A DNA stretch of 64,000 nt. Origin: Thioalkalivibrio sp. K90mix. Its GTDB lineage: Bacteria > Pseudomonadota > Gammaproteobacteria > Ectothiorhodospirales > Ectothiorhodospiraceae. Shown in pieces: positions 34,157 to 44,268 of the stretch (positions are counted from its first letter, which is position 1; every line of letters starts with the position of its first letter). Location of the stretch: NCBI RefSeq assembly GCF_000025545.1, contig NC_013889.1:1543501-1607500 (forward strand). Direction: 5' to 3'. The notes beneath the pieces are model-generated. The model was not told where the DNA came from, did not search any database, and saw only the letters and a program-made list of their open reading frames with translations. The position numbers and the translations under genes are program-made.

Positions 34157-35250
34157 TCCCGATGGTCGACCTGCAGCGCCAGTACCAGAGCCTGCGTCCC
34201 GAAATCGATGCCGCGCTGCAGGAGGTCCTGTCCGGGGCCCGCTACATCCTGGGCCCCAATGTCCAGGCACTGGAAGACGAGCTGGCGCGCTATCTCGGTG
34301 TGGAACATGCGATCACCTGCGCCTCGGGGACCGATGCGCTGCATCTGGCCCTGGCCGCCGCAGGCATCGGCCCGGGCGACGAGGTGATCACCACGCCGTT
34401 CACGTTCATCGCCACCGCCGAGGCGATTCGCTATGTCGGGGCCGACCCGGTGTTCGTGGACATCGATCCCGACACCTTCAACATCGATCCGGAGCAGGTC
34501 GAGGCCGCGATCACCGAAAGCACCAGGGCCATCATTCCGGTGCATCTGTTCGGACAACCAGCCGACCTGCCGCGCCTGCAAGCCATCGCCGAACGCCACA
34601 AGCTGCTCATTGTCGAGGATTGCGCCCAGTCCTTTGGTGCCGCCATCGACGGTGCGCAGACCGGATCCGCAAATGCCTTTGGCTGCTTCTCGTTTTTCCC
34701 CTCGAAGAACCTCGGGGCCTTCGGCGACGGCGGCCTGGTCACCACCAGCTGCCCGACCTCGGCCGAGGCCCTGAAGCGGCTGCGCAACCACGGGTCCACC
34801 GAGCGGTACTACCACGACGAAGTGGGCTACAACAGCCGCCTGGACGAGATGCAGGCGGCGATCCTGCGGGTGAAACTGCCGCACATCGACGAATACAACG
34901 CCCAGCGCCGGCGCGTCGCCGCCAGTTACCGCAAGGGCCTGGAGGGCCTGCCGGTTCAGACCCCGCACGAGGACCGGATTGGTACGCATGTCTACCACCA
35001 GTACACGCTGCTGACCGATCACCGTGACGCGATCATGCAGGCCTTGAAAGAGGCCGAGATCGCGCACGCGATCTACTACCCAGTGCCGCTGCACCAGCAA
35101 AAGGCCTTCGCGGACCTTCCGAATCTGCCGACGAGTCTTCCGGTCACGGAATCCGTCACCGCACGCTGTCTGTCGCTTCCGGTGTTCCCCGAGCTCGAGG
35201 ACGGCCAGATCGAGAGGATCTGCGACACCATCCGGCGCGCCCTCGCCTAA
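34153..35250 (+). CDS. gnnB: DegT/DnrJ/EryC1 aminotransferase, probable UDP-3-keto-GlcNAc transaminase
   Basis: Predicted PLP enzyme that converts the 3-keto sugar to UDP-2-acetamido-3-amino-2,3-dideoxyglucose. It shows IPMVDLQRQYQSLRPEID, ITCASGTDALHLALAA, FTFIATAEAIRYVGADPVFV, VEDCAQSFGA and the PLP-lysine motif FFPSKNLGAFGDGG. GTG 34153 overlaps the gnnA stop and has AGGAG seven bases upstream. It is 365 residues and lies 22 bases before lpxB. Function by family and context. Confidence 0.82.
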   Translation: MIPMVDLQRQYQSLRPEIDAALQEVLSGARYILGPNVQALEDELARYLGVEHAITCASGTDALHLALAAAGIGPGDEVITTPFTFIATAEAIRYVGADPVFVDIDPDTFNIDPEQVEAAITESTRAIIPVHLFGQPADLPRLQAIAERHKLLIVEDCAQSFGAAIDGAQTGSANAFGCFSFFPSKNLGAFGDGGLVTTSCPTSAEALKRLRNHGSTERYYHDEVGYNSRLDEMQAAILRVKLPHIDEYNAQRRRVAASYRKGLEGLPVQTPHEDRIGTHVYHQYTLLTDHRDAIMQALKEAEIAHAIYYPVPLHQQKAFADLPNLPTSLPVTESVTARCLSLPVFPELEDGQIERICDTIRRALA

Positions 35251-35272
35251 GCACCGAAACAGACCCGGCCCC

Positions 35273-36427
35273 ATGGAACGCCACGTGGTCATCTGCGCCG
35301 GAGAGAGCTCCGGCGATGCCCTGGGTGCCGGGCTGGTGCGCGAACTGGCGACCCTGGAGCCCGCGGTGCGCTATTCCGGCATGGGGGGCGCGCAGATGCG
35401 CGATGCGGGTGTCGAGACACTGATCGATGTCGAGGAACTCGCGGTCGTCGGGCTCGTCGACGTCCTGGTGAACTACCCGCGCCTGCGCCGACTGTTCCGG
35501 CGCATGGGTACCCACCTGGAGAATACCCGCCCGGATCTGCTGGTCCTGGTCGACTACGTCGAATTCAACCTGCGCCTGGCGGCGCATGCACGACGCCTGG
35601 GTATCCCGGTCCTGTTCTATGTCAGCCCCCAGCTGTGGGCCTGGCGATCCGGGCGTATCCGCCGGATTCAGCAGTGCGTCGACGCGATGGCGGTACTGTT
35701 TCCCTTCGAAACCGAGATTTACGAACGTGCCGGCGTCCCGGTGCGCTACGTCGGCAATCCACTGGTGGACCGGGTCCAGGCACCCAGCGTACCGCTAGCG
35801 GAACGGATCGCCGTCGCCGAAGATGAACGCGTGGTCGGACTCTTGCCCGGCAGCCGCAGGGGAGAGCTCAAGCGCCACTGGCCGCTCCTGGTCGCGACCG
35901 CGCGCCGGATGCACAGGGAGGACGCCTCGCTGCGCTTCGCCGTCGCACTGGCCCCGGGCGTTGACCCACCACGCCTGGATGCTCTGGCCCCGCGAGATGG
36001 CCTGCCGATTTCGTTTGTCTCCGGCGAGGATGGCACGCACGCGCTGATGGCGGATGCCGATCTGCTGCTGATTGCCTCGGGTACGGCCACGCTCGAGGCC
36101 GGCCTGCTCCAGGCACCGATGCTGGTGTTCTACCGGATGGGGAGTCTCAGCCACGCGGTCTTTTCACGCCTGGTCCGCCTGGAGAATATCGCCCTGGTCA
36201 ACATCGTCGCGGGGGAACGACTGGTCCCGGAATACCTTCAACGTCAGGCAAACCCGGAACGCCTCGCGTCGGACGCGCTCGACCTGCTCCGGCACCCGGA
36301 GCGGCTCGGCGCGATGCGCGAATCCCTGGCCTCGATTCGCGAGCGCCTGGGGGAAGGCGGGGCCAATCGCCGAATCGCCGAGATGGCACGGGAGCTCCTC
36401 AACCAGGGACGCCTGGTCGAGCCCTGA
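35273..36427 (+). CDS. lpxB: Lipid-A-disaccharide synthase
   Basis: Glycosyltransferase (GT19) that joins lipid X and UDP-diacyl-glucosamine at the membrane. HVVICAGESSGDALGAGLV is the diagnostic start, with YSGMGGAQMRDAGVE, FYVSPQLWAWRSGRIRRI, VRYVGNPLVDRV, GLLPGSRRGELKRHWP and ASGTATLEAGLLQAPMLVFY. It has 384 residues. It is the last gene of a plus-strand gnnA-gnnB-lpxB unit and converges with lpxA across 15 bases. Confidence 0.96.
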   Translation: MERHVVICAGESSGDALGAGLVRELATLEPAVRYSGMGGAQMRDAGVETLIDVEELAVVGLVDVLVNYPRLRRLFRRMGTHLENTRPDLLVLVDYVEFNLRLAAHARRLGIPVLFYVSPQLWAWRSGRIRRIQQCVDAMAVLFPFETEIYERAGVPVRYVGNPLVDRVQAPSVPLAERIAVAEDERVVGLLPGSRRGELKRHWPLLVATARRMHREDASLRFAVALAPGVDPPRLDALAPRDGLPISFVSGEDGTHALMADADLLLIASGTATLEAGLLQAPMLVFYRMGSLSHAVFSRLVRLENIALVNIVAGERLVPEYLQRQANPERLASDALDLLRHPERLGAMRESLASIRERLGEGGANRRIAEMARELLNQGRLVEP

Positions 36428-36442
36428 CACGGCAAACCGGTG

Positions 36443-37225
36443 TCAGTGCGGGCGCCCCCCTCGGAGTATGCCGCGCTGGCTGTTGCGCACGAACCCGATC
36501 AGGTTGCGCACCTCCGGGACCTCGGTCTCGTCGAACATCGTCTCCAGATGGCGCTCGCGGCCGGCGCGACCACGCATGCCGAGGATAAAGACGCGATGCA
36601 GCGCCTGGATCGCCTCATTCGAGAAACCATTGCGGCGCAACCCGACCTTGTTGATCCCGATCAGCCGCGCGTAGTTGCCGCTGGCCAGGCAGTAGGGCGG
36701 CAGGTCGCGGTTCAGCGCCGCCCCCATGCTGGTAAAGGCAAAGGTACCCACGCGACAGAACTGATGCACCAGGGTAAAACCGCCCAGTGTCACGTTGTCC
36801 TGAATCTCGACGTGACCGGCCAGAGAAGTCGCGTTGGAGAAGATGATCTGGTTGCCGATGGTGCAGTCGTGCGCGATGTGCACATAGGCCATGATCAGGT
36901 TGTCATGACCGATCACGGTCTCGCCCAGCCCCTTCTCCGTGCCGCGGTGCAGCGTGACCGATTCGCGAATCACGTTGCGATCCCCGATCACCAGCCGCGT
37001 CGGCTCGCCCTTGTAGGTCGTATCCTGCGGCTCCTCGCCGATCGAGGAGAACTGGAAAATGCGATTCTCGCGGCCGATCTCGGTCGGGCCCCGAATCACG
37101 ACATGAGGACCCACGCGGGTACCGGCCCCAATCCGCACATTCGGGCCGATCACGCTGAACGGCCCCACCTCGACCGAGGAGTCCAGCTCCGCGCTCGGGT
37201 GTACATCGGCCCGCGGGTCGATCAC
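36443..37225 (-). CDS. lpxA: UDP-N-acetylglucosamine (or 3-amino analogue) acyltransferase
   Basis: First acylation step of lipid A; left-handed beta helix of hexapeptide repeats. The catalytic region MAYVHIAHDCTIGNQ is conserved. The region that in E. coli holds the acyl-chain ruler (near Gly173) reads AFTSMGAALNRDLPPY, unlike the E. coli VGGCSGVAQDVPPY. GTG 37225 overlaps the fabZ stop (GTGA) and gives the family start (V)IDPRADVHPSA; 260 residues. With gnnAB nearby, the acceptor may be UDP-GlcNAc3N. Confidence 0.94.
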   Translation of the reverse strand: MIDPRADVHPSAELDSSVEVGPFSVIGPNVRIGAGTRVGPHVVIRGPTEIGRENRIFQFSSIGEEPQDTTYKGEPTRLVIGDRNVIRESVTLHRGTEKGLGETVIGHDNLIMAYVHIAHDCTIGNQIIFSNATSLAGHVEIQDNVTLGGFTLVHQFCRVGTFAFTSMGAALNRDLPPYCLASGNYARLIGINKVGLRRNGFSNEAIQALHRVFILGMRGRAGRERHLETMFDETEVPEVRNLIGFVRNSQRGILRGGRPH

Positions 37226-37680
37226 GAGGGGATTTCCTGCCCGGAACACATCAGCTGGGCCGTGGCACAGATGTCGTCACCCACACGGGCAACCGCATCA
37301 AAGCGCCAGATGCCGCGCATGGTGCGCTTGAGATCGACGCGCAGGTGGAGCTGGTCACCGGGCACCACCTGGCGCCGGAAACGTGCCTCGTCAATGCCCA
37401 CGAACAGGTACAGCTGCTGCTTGTCCTGGTTCTCGTTGCGCGCCTCTTCGGTCTTGAACGCCAGAAGGCCCGTGGCCTGCGCCAGCGCCTCGAGGATCAG
37501 GACACCGGGCATTACCGGCTTGATCGGGAAGTGCCCCTGAAAATAGGGCTCGTTGATACTGACGTTCTTGATCCCGGTCAGATAGCCGCCGGGCTCCCAT
37601 TCCAGTACCCGGTCGACCATGAGAAACGGATATCGATGCGGCAGATAGCGCATGATCTCCTGGACGTTGAAGTCATCCAC
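37222..37680 (-). CDS. fabZ: 3-Hydroxyacyl-ACP dehydratase
   Basis: Hot-dog-fold dehydratase of fatty acid synthesis. IMRYLPHRYPFLMVDRVLE and the active-site helix GHFPIKPVMPGVLILEALAQA (with the catalytic His and Glu) are intact. GTG 37680 with AAGGAAT upstream gives 152 residues and the usual distance to LPHR; a TTG at 37737 would add 19 residues without support. It is coupled to lpxA, where both compete for the 3-hydroxyacyl-ACP pool. Confidence 0.95.
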   Translation of the reverse strand: MDDFNVQEIMRYLPHRYPFLMVDRVLEWEPGGYLTGIKNVSINEPYFQGHFPIKPVMPGVLILEALAQATGLLAFKTEEARNENQDKQQLYLFVGIDEARFRRQVVPGDQLHLRVDLKRTMRGIWRFDAVARVGDDICATAQLMCSGQEIPS

Positions 37681-37746
37681 GCGGCATTCCTTTTTTGTTG
37701 ATTCTGACGAGCCGAGACCAAAGGACGACTCCAACACAAGCGGGAT

Positions 37747-38748
37747 TCACGCATCCCGGGTCCGGGCGAGCCGACGCAGCCGTGCCAGCATCCGGTTCCA
37801 CAGCCGGGCCTCCTGGTGCGGGACACCGGATGCATACTCCCCCGGTCGATCAATCGAGCGCGTGACGAGCGTCATCGCGTGCAGTGTCACCCGATCGGCG
37901 ATCGCCAGGTGGCCGAGAATCCCGACCCCGCCCCCAATGGCGCAATGCGCCCCGATGCGTGCGCTGCCCGCAATCCCCACACAACCCGCAATGGCCGTAT
38001 GGTCGCCAATCTGAACGTTATGGGCAACATGGACGAGGTTGTCGATCTTGACCCCGTTGCCGATCCGTGTGGACTCCAGCGATCCGCGATCGATGGTGGA
38101 GTTCGCACCGATCTCCACATCATCGCCCACGCGCACATCTCCCAATTGCTCGATCTTCTCCCAGGAGGAATCCGGGCCGGGTGCGAATCCAAACCCATCC
38201 GCGCCCAGTACCGCGCCACAATGGATGATGGCGCGTTTGCCAACCTTCACGTCATCCAGCAGGCTGACGCGGGGATGCAGGTAGCACCTCTCCCCCAGTT
38301 CGACGCGCTCCCCGAGCACACTATTTGCTCCGATCACCGACCCTGCACCGACCCGTGATCCAGCTCCAACGACCGCGCCGGGTCCAACCTGCACATCGGC
38401 GGCAAGATGCGCATCCGGATGCACTCGCGCGCTTGCGTCCACTCCGGGAACGGCGTCCCGGCGACCGGCCGCCAACCAGCGGGACACCTGTCCATAGGCC
38501 CGATAGGGGTTGTCGACGGCAATCCACGCATGCGCAGTCGTCGACCCTGGCTTGATACCCGAACGGGGGACCAGAACACAGCCCGCTTGGGTCGACTCCA
38601 GGGCATCACGATAGCGATCGGGATTCGTCACAAAGGCCACATCGGCCGGCCCGGCCTGTGCAAGCGTTGCCAGACCTCGCAACGGGATCTCGGCCGATCC
38701 CTTGAGGTCGCCGCCCAGATACTCGGCCAGCGCCCCAGCGGTAATCAC
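37747..38748 (-). CDS. lpxD: UDP-3-O-(3-hydroxyacyl)glucosamine N-acyltransferase
   Basis: Second acyltransferase of lipid A, a hexapeptide-repeat trimer. [23 protein letters not shown] is the N-terminal uridine-binding part. The beta-helix has [30 protein letters not shown] and the catalytic His in [21 protein letters not shown]. It ends with an alpha-helical tail ([14 protein letters not shown]). GTG 38748 starts right after the skp stop, with 333 residues. No odd features. Confidence 0.94.
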   Translation of the reverse strand: MITAGALAEYLGGDLKGSAEIPLRGLATLAQAGPADVAFVTNPDRYRDALESTQAGCVLVPRSGIKPGSTTAHAWIAVDNPYRAYGQVSRWLAAGRRDAVPGVDASARVHPDAHLAADVQVGPGAVVGAGSRVGAGSVIGANSVLGERVELGERCYLHPRVSLLDDVKVGKRAIIHCGAVLGADGFGFAPGPDSSWEKIEQLGDVRVGDDVEIGANSTIDRGSLESTRIGNGVKIDNLVHVAHNVQIGDHTAIAGCVGIAGSARIGAHCAIGGGVGILGHLAIADRVTLHAMTLVTRSIDRPGEYASGVPHQEARLWNRMLARLRRLARTRDA

Positions 38749-38752
38749 CCGC

Positions 38753-39289
38753 TCAGTCGTCGCGCTGCATTGCGGCAAGGATATCGTCCGTGATGTCGAC
38801 CCGGTCGCTGGCGTAGAGCACATTGCGCTCGGTGAGGATGACGTCGATCTCGCGTTCGCGCGCCAGTTCCACGATGGCGTCGTTGATCCGCCGCTGCAGC
38901 CGGGAGAGTTCTTCGTTACGGCGCACGTTCAGGTCCTCGCTGAAGCTCTCCTGGGCGCGCCGGAACTCTCGCGAGCGCTGGGAAAACTCCCGCTCCAGAT
39001 CGGCCCGCTCAGAGGGATTCATCATGTCCCCGTCGCGCTCCAGCCGGTCACGCATGCGCTGCAGCTCTTCCCGTTCGGCCACAAGCTCGGCGTCACGCGG
39101 GGAGAACTCGCGTTCGAGCTCGCGCATAGCCTGCTCGGCCTGCGGCGAGTCCTCCAGGATGCGGTTCATCGTCACAAACGCGACGTTCTGAGCCCCGGCC
39201 TGTGCCGGGAGGGCCAGCCAGCCAGCCAACAACAGCACGGCGGACAGCGCCAGGGCGCCGCCCTTCATGGTCCCACTGCGCTGACTCAT
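38753..39289 (-). CDS. skp: Periplasmic chaperone Skp/OmpH
   Basis: Chaperone for unfolded outer-membrane proteins. It has a signal peptide ([21 protein letters not shown]) and a mature protein of about 145 residues dominated by charged coiled coil ([17 protein letters not shown]-type, [19 protein letters not shown]) with [18 protein letters not shown] at the start, as in OmpH. The ATG has AAGGAG upstream. It is placed between bamA and lpxD as usual. Confidence 0.93.
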   Translation of the reverse strand: MSQRSGTMKGGALALSAVLLLAGWLALPAQAGAQNVAFVTMNRILEDSPQAEQAMRELEREFSPRDAELVAEREELQRMRDRLERDGDMMNPSERADLEREFSQRSREFRRAQESFSEDLNVRRNEELSRLQRRINDAIVELAREREIDVILTERNVLYASDRVDITDDILAAMQRDD

Positions 39290-39308
39290 CGTTTCTTGCT
39301 CCTTACAC

Positions 39309-41651
39309 TCAGAAGGATGCCCCCAGCAGGAACTGGAAGCGCTGGATGTCGTCCTCCGGCTGGTCGTTCAGCGGCTCGGCCACACTAAAGCTCAGCGGCC
39401 CGACCGGCGAGAACCAGGTAACCGCGAAGCCAGCGGAGGCCCGCAGTTCGCCGACGTCCCAATCGCCCGGGTCGTTGAATACATTACCCGCATCGACGAA
39501 GGTACTCATCCGCACGGCATCGTTATCGGCCGCAAACGGCAGCGGGTAGAACAACTCGCCCGAGATCGTAGTGCGGAACCGGCCACCATACGGGTCGTCG
39601 TTCGAATCGCGCGTCGCGGGAACGTCCTCGCCCCGGAATTCGCGCAACTCGCGCTGGTCACCCAGGCGGTTGTCCTCGTAGCCACGCACCGACCGAATCC
39701 CGCCGGCGAACAGCCGTTCATAGAACGGCAACTCGGACCCGCCGTAGCCGTCCGCGTAGGCGATCCCACCGGAGAGGCTGAACGAATAGCGATCCGACAG
39801 GCGGAAGATCTCCTCGCCAGAATAAGTCAGCTTGTAGAACTCTCGATCACTGCCGGGCACGGCAAGTTCCAGACCAATGCGGTGGCGTCGGCCCTGGGTG
39901 GCAAAGGTGGTCCGATCGCGCGTGTCATGGATATAACTCGTCTCGATCTTGTAGAAATTCGCCGAACTGCCGAACTCATCGATCTCGTCAAAGATCTCGT
40001 CCGGGCTGCCCCGCCGGCCATCGCGGTCAACCGTGTCAATATCGATGTGCTCGAATCCGGGCACGATCCGCACACGATCGAACTCCGACAGCGGGATCCC
40101 GTAGCTCACGTCGAACCCGTAGCGGTTCGAGGAGTAGCGCGAGATATTCGCCCGCTCGGCGTCGATCTTGCGGTAGAAGACGGAGAACCCGCGACTGGCC
40201 CCGGCGGGGGTGTAGTGCGGGTTGGTCACGCTCATGCGGAAGATCTGGTTCACCCGGCTGGTGCTGACCTCCGCATTGAAGCGGTTCCCGGTGCCCAGGA
40301 AGTTGTCCTGCTGCAGCCCGGCCGTCAGCAGCACACCCTGGTTCTGCGAGAAACCCGCCCCGAGCGTCAGCGCGCCGGATTGCTGCTCGGTCACCGTGAT
40401 ATTCAGGTCCACCTCGTCATCAGTACCGGGGACCCGCTGCGTCTCCACATTCACGCTCTGCACGAATGGCAGACGCTGCAGCCGCACGCGGGAGCGCTCG
40501 ATCAAGGCCCCGTTGTACCAGGAGCTCTCCATCTGCCGCAGCTCGCGGCGATAGACGCGCTCCTCCGTATTCTCGTTACCGGTGATCTGGATACGGCGCA
40601 CATAGACGCGCGGGCCTGGGTCGATAAAGAAGGTGATCTCGACCTCGCGGCTGTCCTCGTCGACATCCGGCACGGGATTCACGTTGGCGAATGCATAGCC
40701 GTCCTGCATCAAGCGATTGGTGATCCGCTCGGCCGATTGCGTCACCTGGCTGCGCGAGAAGGGTTCACCCACATCAATCTCGACCAGCTCTTCCAGCTCG
40801 TCCCGCGACACCACGAAATCGCCCGCCAGGTCGAATCCGGTGACGGTATAGCGCTCCCCCTCATCCACGTTAATCGTGATGAACAGATCGCGGCGGTCCG
40901 GCGTCAGGGTCACTTGGGTGGAATCGATATCGAACTCGAGAAAGCCCTCGTCCAGATAATGCGAACGCAGCTGCTCCAGATCGCCCGACAATTTCTCGCG
41001 GGAATAGTGGTCCCGCCGACTGAAAAAGGCCCACCAGCGGGGCACGCCCGAATCAAACCGGCGAGTCAGCTCGCGGTTGGTGAAGGTCTCGTTGCCCACC
41101 ACATTGACCTGCTGGATCCGCGCCACAGGGCCTTCGGCGATATCGATCTCGATATCCACACGGTTGCGCGGCAGGTCGATGATCTCGACGTCCACCTCGA
41201 CGTTGTAGCGGCCGCGCGCAAAGTACTGCTGGCGCAGTTCACTCTCGATCCGGTCGAGCATCGTGCGGTTGAACACGCGACCGCTGCGCAGTCCGGCCGC
41301 TTCAAGCGCCTCGCGCAAGCCGTCGTCGGGGATGTCGCGGTTCCCGGAAAAGTTGATCTCGTTGATCGCCGGACGCTCGGAGACAATCACCACCAGCACG
41401 TTCCCACGCCGGGCAATCTCCACGTCGTCGAAAAACCCCGTCTGGAACATCTCGCGGATGATGTCCGGGCTCTGGCTTTCATCGAAGGTGTCGCCCACTT
41501 CGACTGGCAGATAGCTCAGCGCCGTACCGGCGGTAATCCGTTCCAGCCCCTCGATCTCGATATCCTCGATCTGGTAGGTCTGCCCCCAGGCCGTACCTGC
41601 CAGACCCAGGAGACCGACCAGGGCTATTGCTCTCAAGCTGTTTCGCGACAT
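39309..41651 (-). CDS. bamA: Outer-membrane protein assembly factor BamA
   Basis: Omp85 protein that folds beta-barrels into the outer membrane. A signal peptide ends near AWG-QTYQ. Five POTRA domains occupy roughly residues 22-420 (IEDIEIEGLERI, INEINFSGNRDI, IQQVNVVGNETF, YTVTGFDLAG, VRRIQITGNENT each open one). Then comes the 16-strand barrel with the lid-loop motif VRGYEDNRLG and the terminal Phe (FQFLLGASF). 780 residues, normal. Confidence 0.97.
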   Translation of the reverse strand: MSRNSLRAIALVGLLGLAGTAWGQTYQIEDIEIEGLERITAGTALSYLPVEVGDTFDESQSPDIIREMFQTGFFDDVEIARRGNVLVVIVSERPAINEINFSGNRDIPDDGLREALEAAGLRSGRVFNRTMLDRIESELRQQYFARGRYNVEVDVEIIDLPRNRVDIEIDIAEGPVARIQQVNVVGNETFTNRELTRRFDSGVPRWWAFFSRRDHYSREKLSGDLEQLRSHYLDEGFLEFDIDSTQVTLTPDRRDLFITINVDEGERYTVTGFDLAGDFVVSRDELEELVEIDVGEPFSRSQVTQSAERITNRLMQDGYAFANVNPVPDVDEDSREVEITFFIDPGPRVYVRRIQITGNENTEERVYRRELRQMESSWYNGALIERSRVRLQRLPFVQSVNVETQRVPGTDDEVDLNITVTEQQSGALTLGAGFSQNQGVLLTAGLQQDNFLGTGNRFNAEVSTSRVNQIFRMSVTNPHYTPAGASRGFSVFYRKIDAERANISRYSSNRYGFDVSYGIPLSEFDRVRIVPGFEHIDIDTVDRDGRRGSPDEIFDEIDEFGSSANFYKIETSYIHDTRDRTTFATQGRRHRIGLELAVPGSDREFYKLTYSGEEIFRLSDRYSFSLSGGIAYADGYGGSELPFYERLFAGGIRSVRGYEDNRLGDQRELREFRGEDVPATRDSNDDPYGGRFRTTISGELFYPLPFAADNDAVRMSTFVDAGNVFNDPGDWDVGELRASAGFAVTWFSPVGPLSFSVAEPLNDQPEDDIQRFQFLLGASF

Positions 41652-41684
41652 GCTTTCCGCCAATTCAGAAGGGCTGTGTCGGGT

Positions 41685-43046
41685 TCACCCGAACAGACGT
41701 GTCAAATCGTTGTACAGGGCCAGCAACATCAACCCGGCGATCGCGAGGATGCCGAACTGCTGCCCGATCATCTGGGCGCGCTCGGACACCGGGCTGCCTT
41801 TAACCGCCTCCACGGCGTAATACAGCAGGTGGCCACCGTCCAGCAGCGGGATCGGCAACAGGTTGATAATCCCCAGCGACACACTGACCAGCGCCAGGAA
41901 TCCAAGGAAGGCCGAGATCCCGATCACCGCAGTGGTGCCCGCAAACTCGGCTATGGTAACCGGTCCGCTAATGTTTTTGACCGACGCCTCGCCGGTGACC
42001 ATGCGCCAGAGGATACCGACCGTCAGAATCGAGACATCCCAGGTTCGGGCCGCCCCTGAAAGCAGGGCCTCCACGGGGCCCTGGCGCACCAGTACTGCCA
42101 TCTCGCGCGCCGCTGGCTGATCTGGATCCACCCCCGCACCGATGCGCCCGATGGTCTCGCCATTGGTGGCGATTGCCTCCGGCGTCACCCTCAGCTCGAC
42201 CGTTTGGTCACCACGTTCCACCTGCACGAGCTGTTCACGCTCCGGGCTCGCCTGAATGCGGCGGACCCAGTCGTTCCAGTCGTCGATCGGGTCACCGTCC
42301 ACGGTCAGCACGCGGTCGCCGGGTTCAAGCCCGGCCGCCGCCGCGGGACTGTCCGACTCGACCTGCCCGATGCGCGGGACCAATGCCGGCCGATACGGAG
42401 CAAGCCCCACCTGCTCCAGGAATTGCCCCTGGCCGAGGATCGCCTGACGATCACGCAAATCCAGCGTGCGCTCCACCTCGCGACCATCGCGGTCGCGCAC
42501 GAGAACCGGCACCGTATCACCCCGTACGGCGTGGTCAAGGAGCCGAAGGTTCGTTTGCTCCCAGTCCCGCACGGCGCGCCCGTCGACCGCGAGAATCTCC
42601 TCGCCGCGCTCCAGGCCCGCGACCGCCGCCGGGCTGTCCGCGGTAATGTCACCCACTACCGGTCGCACCCCGCCCACGCCAATCATGAACATCGCACCGT
42701 AAGCGACGATCGCAAACAGGAAATTCGCCAGCGGCCCGGCGGACACGATAAATGTTCGCGCCTTCAGGCCCTTGTTGTTGAAGGCGCGATACCGCTCCTC
42801 GGGCGCCACGTCGCCCTCGCGCTCGTCAAGCATCTTCACGTACCCGCCAAGCGGCAGGGCCGCCACGACGAACTCCGTTCGATCACGTCCGATCCGGCGG
42901 CTCAACAGCGGCCGCCCGAATCCGACCGAGAAGCGCAGTACCTTGACCCCCATCGCGCGTGCCGCCAGATAGTGCCCATACTCGTGCACCGTCACCAGCA
43001 CACCGATGGCCACGGCGAACGCCAGCAAACTGGTCAGCAGCGTCAT
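41685..43046 (-). CDS. rseP: Site-2 intramembrane protease RseP
   Basis: Zinc protease that cleaves anti-sigma-E RseA and signal-peptide remnants in the inner membrane. The zinc motif HEYGH is in helix 1 ([18 protein letters not shown]). Two PDZ domains centre on [20 protein letters not shown] and [21 protein letters not shown]. The second zinc ligand region is [18 protein letters not shown]. Length 453. The ATG overlaps the dxr stop (ATGA). Confidence 0.96.
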   Translation of the reverse strand: MTLLTSLLAFAVAIGVLVTVHEYGHYLAARAMGVKVLRFSVGFGRPLLSRRIGRDRTEFVVAALPLGGYVKMLDEREGDVAPEERYRAFNNKGLKARTFIVSAGPLANFLFAIVAYGAMFMIGVGGVRPVVGDITADSPAAVAGLERGEEILAVDGRAVRDWEQTNLRLLDHAVRGDTVPVLVRDRDGREVERTLDLRDRQAILGQGQFLEQVGLAPYRPALVPRIGQVESDSPAAAAGLEPGDRVLTVDGDPIDDWNDWVRRIQASPEREQLVQVERGDQTVELRVTPEAIATNGETIGRIGAGVDPDQPAAREMAVLVRQGPVEALLSGAARTWDVSILTVGILWRMVTGEASVKNISGPVTIAEFAGTTAVIGISAFLGFLALVSVSLGIINLLPIPLLDGGHLLYYAVEAVKGSPVSERAQMIGQQFGILAIAGLMLLALYNDLTRLFG

Positions 43047-44248
43047 GACACCGCCCGTCGCTGCAGACGCCCGATCTCGCTACCGGCATGGGCGCGTGCC
43101 TCGGCATCCGCCGCCAGGACACGTCCCAGGGAATCGGCTGCCTGCGTCGGCAGCGCGTCCAGCGTCCGCTCGATGACCACGGCAATATCGCTGAAGGCCA
43201 AGCGGTCCGACAGGAAGGCCTCTACCGCGACCTCATTCGCCGCGTTCAGCACGGCGGTGGCCGTACCCCCCTGCTCCATGGCTCGGTAGGCCAGCCCCAA
43301 GGCGGGGAACCGTTCGGCTTCCGGCTCGCGAAACTCCAGCGGCCCCACCGTCAGCAGATCCAGTGGTGCCACCCCGGACGCCACCCGGTCGGGCCAGGCC
43401 AGCGCATGCGCGATCGGCGTACGCATGTCGGGATTACCCATCTGGGCAAGTACCGAGCCGTCGTTGTACGCCACCATCGAGTGCACGATGCTTTGCGGAT
43501 GCAGCACGACCTGGATGGCCGCGGGTCGAACCGCGAACAGCCAGCAGGCCTCGATCACTTCCAGGCCCTTGTTCATCATCGTGGCAGAATCGACCGAAAT
43601 CTTGCGTCCCATGTCCCAGTTCGGGTGGGCGCAGGCCTCTTCGGGCGAGATGTCGCCAAAAGTATCGAGAGGGCGGTCGCGGAACGGGCCACCCGAGGCG
43701 GTCAGCCAGATGCGTTCGACGCCATGCGGATTCACCTCGTCCGCACAGACGTACCCCGTCGGCAGACACTGAAAAATCGCATTGTGCTCGCTGTCGATCG
43801 GCAACAGACAAGCCCCGGAGCGGCGCACGGCATCGATCAGCAGCGCCCCGGACATGACCAGGGCCTCTTTGTTCGCCAGCAGCACGCGTTTGCCGGCCTC
43901 GGCCGCGGCGAGAGTCGGCAGGAGCCCGGCCGCGCCAACAATGGCCGCCATCACAGCGTCCACCTCCGGTGCCGCCGCCACCTGGGCCAGGGCGTCGGGC
44001 CCTGCCCTTACCTCGGTGGCACACCCGGCCGCCTCCAGCTCGCGCTGAAGCGCGTCCGCGGCCGCCTCCTCGGCCACGACGGCCACGCGCGGTCGGAACT
44101 CCAGGCACTGCGCCTTCAGGCGTTCCACATTGCGGTGCGCGGTCAACGCATAGACCTGAAAGCGCCCCGGCTGGCGCGACACGACATCCAGGGTGCTGAC
44201 GCCGATGCTGCCGGTGGAACCGAGTATGGTGATCCGCGTGGGGCTCAT
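43043..44248 (-). CDS. dxr: 1-Deoxy-D-xylulose 5-phosphate reductoisomerase
   Basis: Second step of the MEP pathway, also called ispC. The NADPH site is [29 protein letters not shown] and [14 protein letters not shown] hold metal and substrate residues; ASGGPFRD and [23 protein letters not shown] (positions around 210-235) are family hallmarks. It has 401 residues. With ispD and ispF at 16-17 kb, three MEP enzymes are in the window. Confidence 0.97.
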   Translation of the reverse strand: MSPTRITILGSTGSIGVSTLDVVSRQPGRFQVYALTAHRNVERLKAQCLEFRPRVAVVAEEAAADALQRELEAAGCATEVRAGPDALAQVAAAPEVDAVMAAIVGAAGLLPTLAAAEAGKRVLLANKEALVMSGALLIDAVRRSGACLLPIDSEHNAIFQCLPTGYVCADEVNPHGVERIWLTASGGPFRDRPLDTFGDISPEEACAHPNWDMGRKISVDSATMMNKGLEVIEACWLFAVRPAAIQVVLHPQSIVHSMVAYNDGSVLAQMGNPDMRTPIAHALAWPDRVASGVAPLDLLTVGPLEFREPEAERFPALGLAYRAMEQGGTATAVLNAANEVAVEAFLSDRLAFSDIAVVIERTLDALPTQAADSLGRVLAADAEARAHAGSEIGRLQRRAVS

Positions 44249-44268
44249 AACGTGTTACCTGCGACTCT

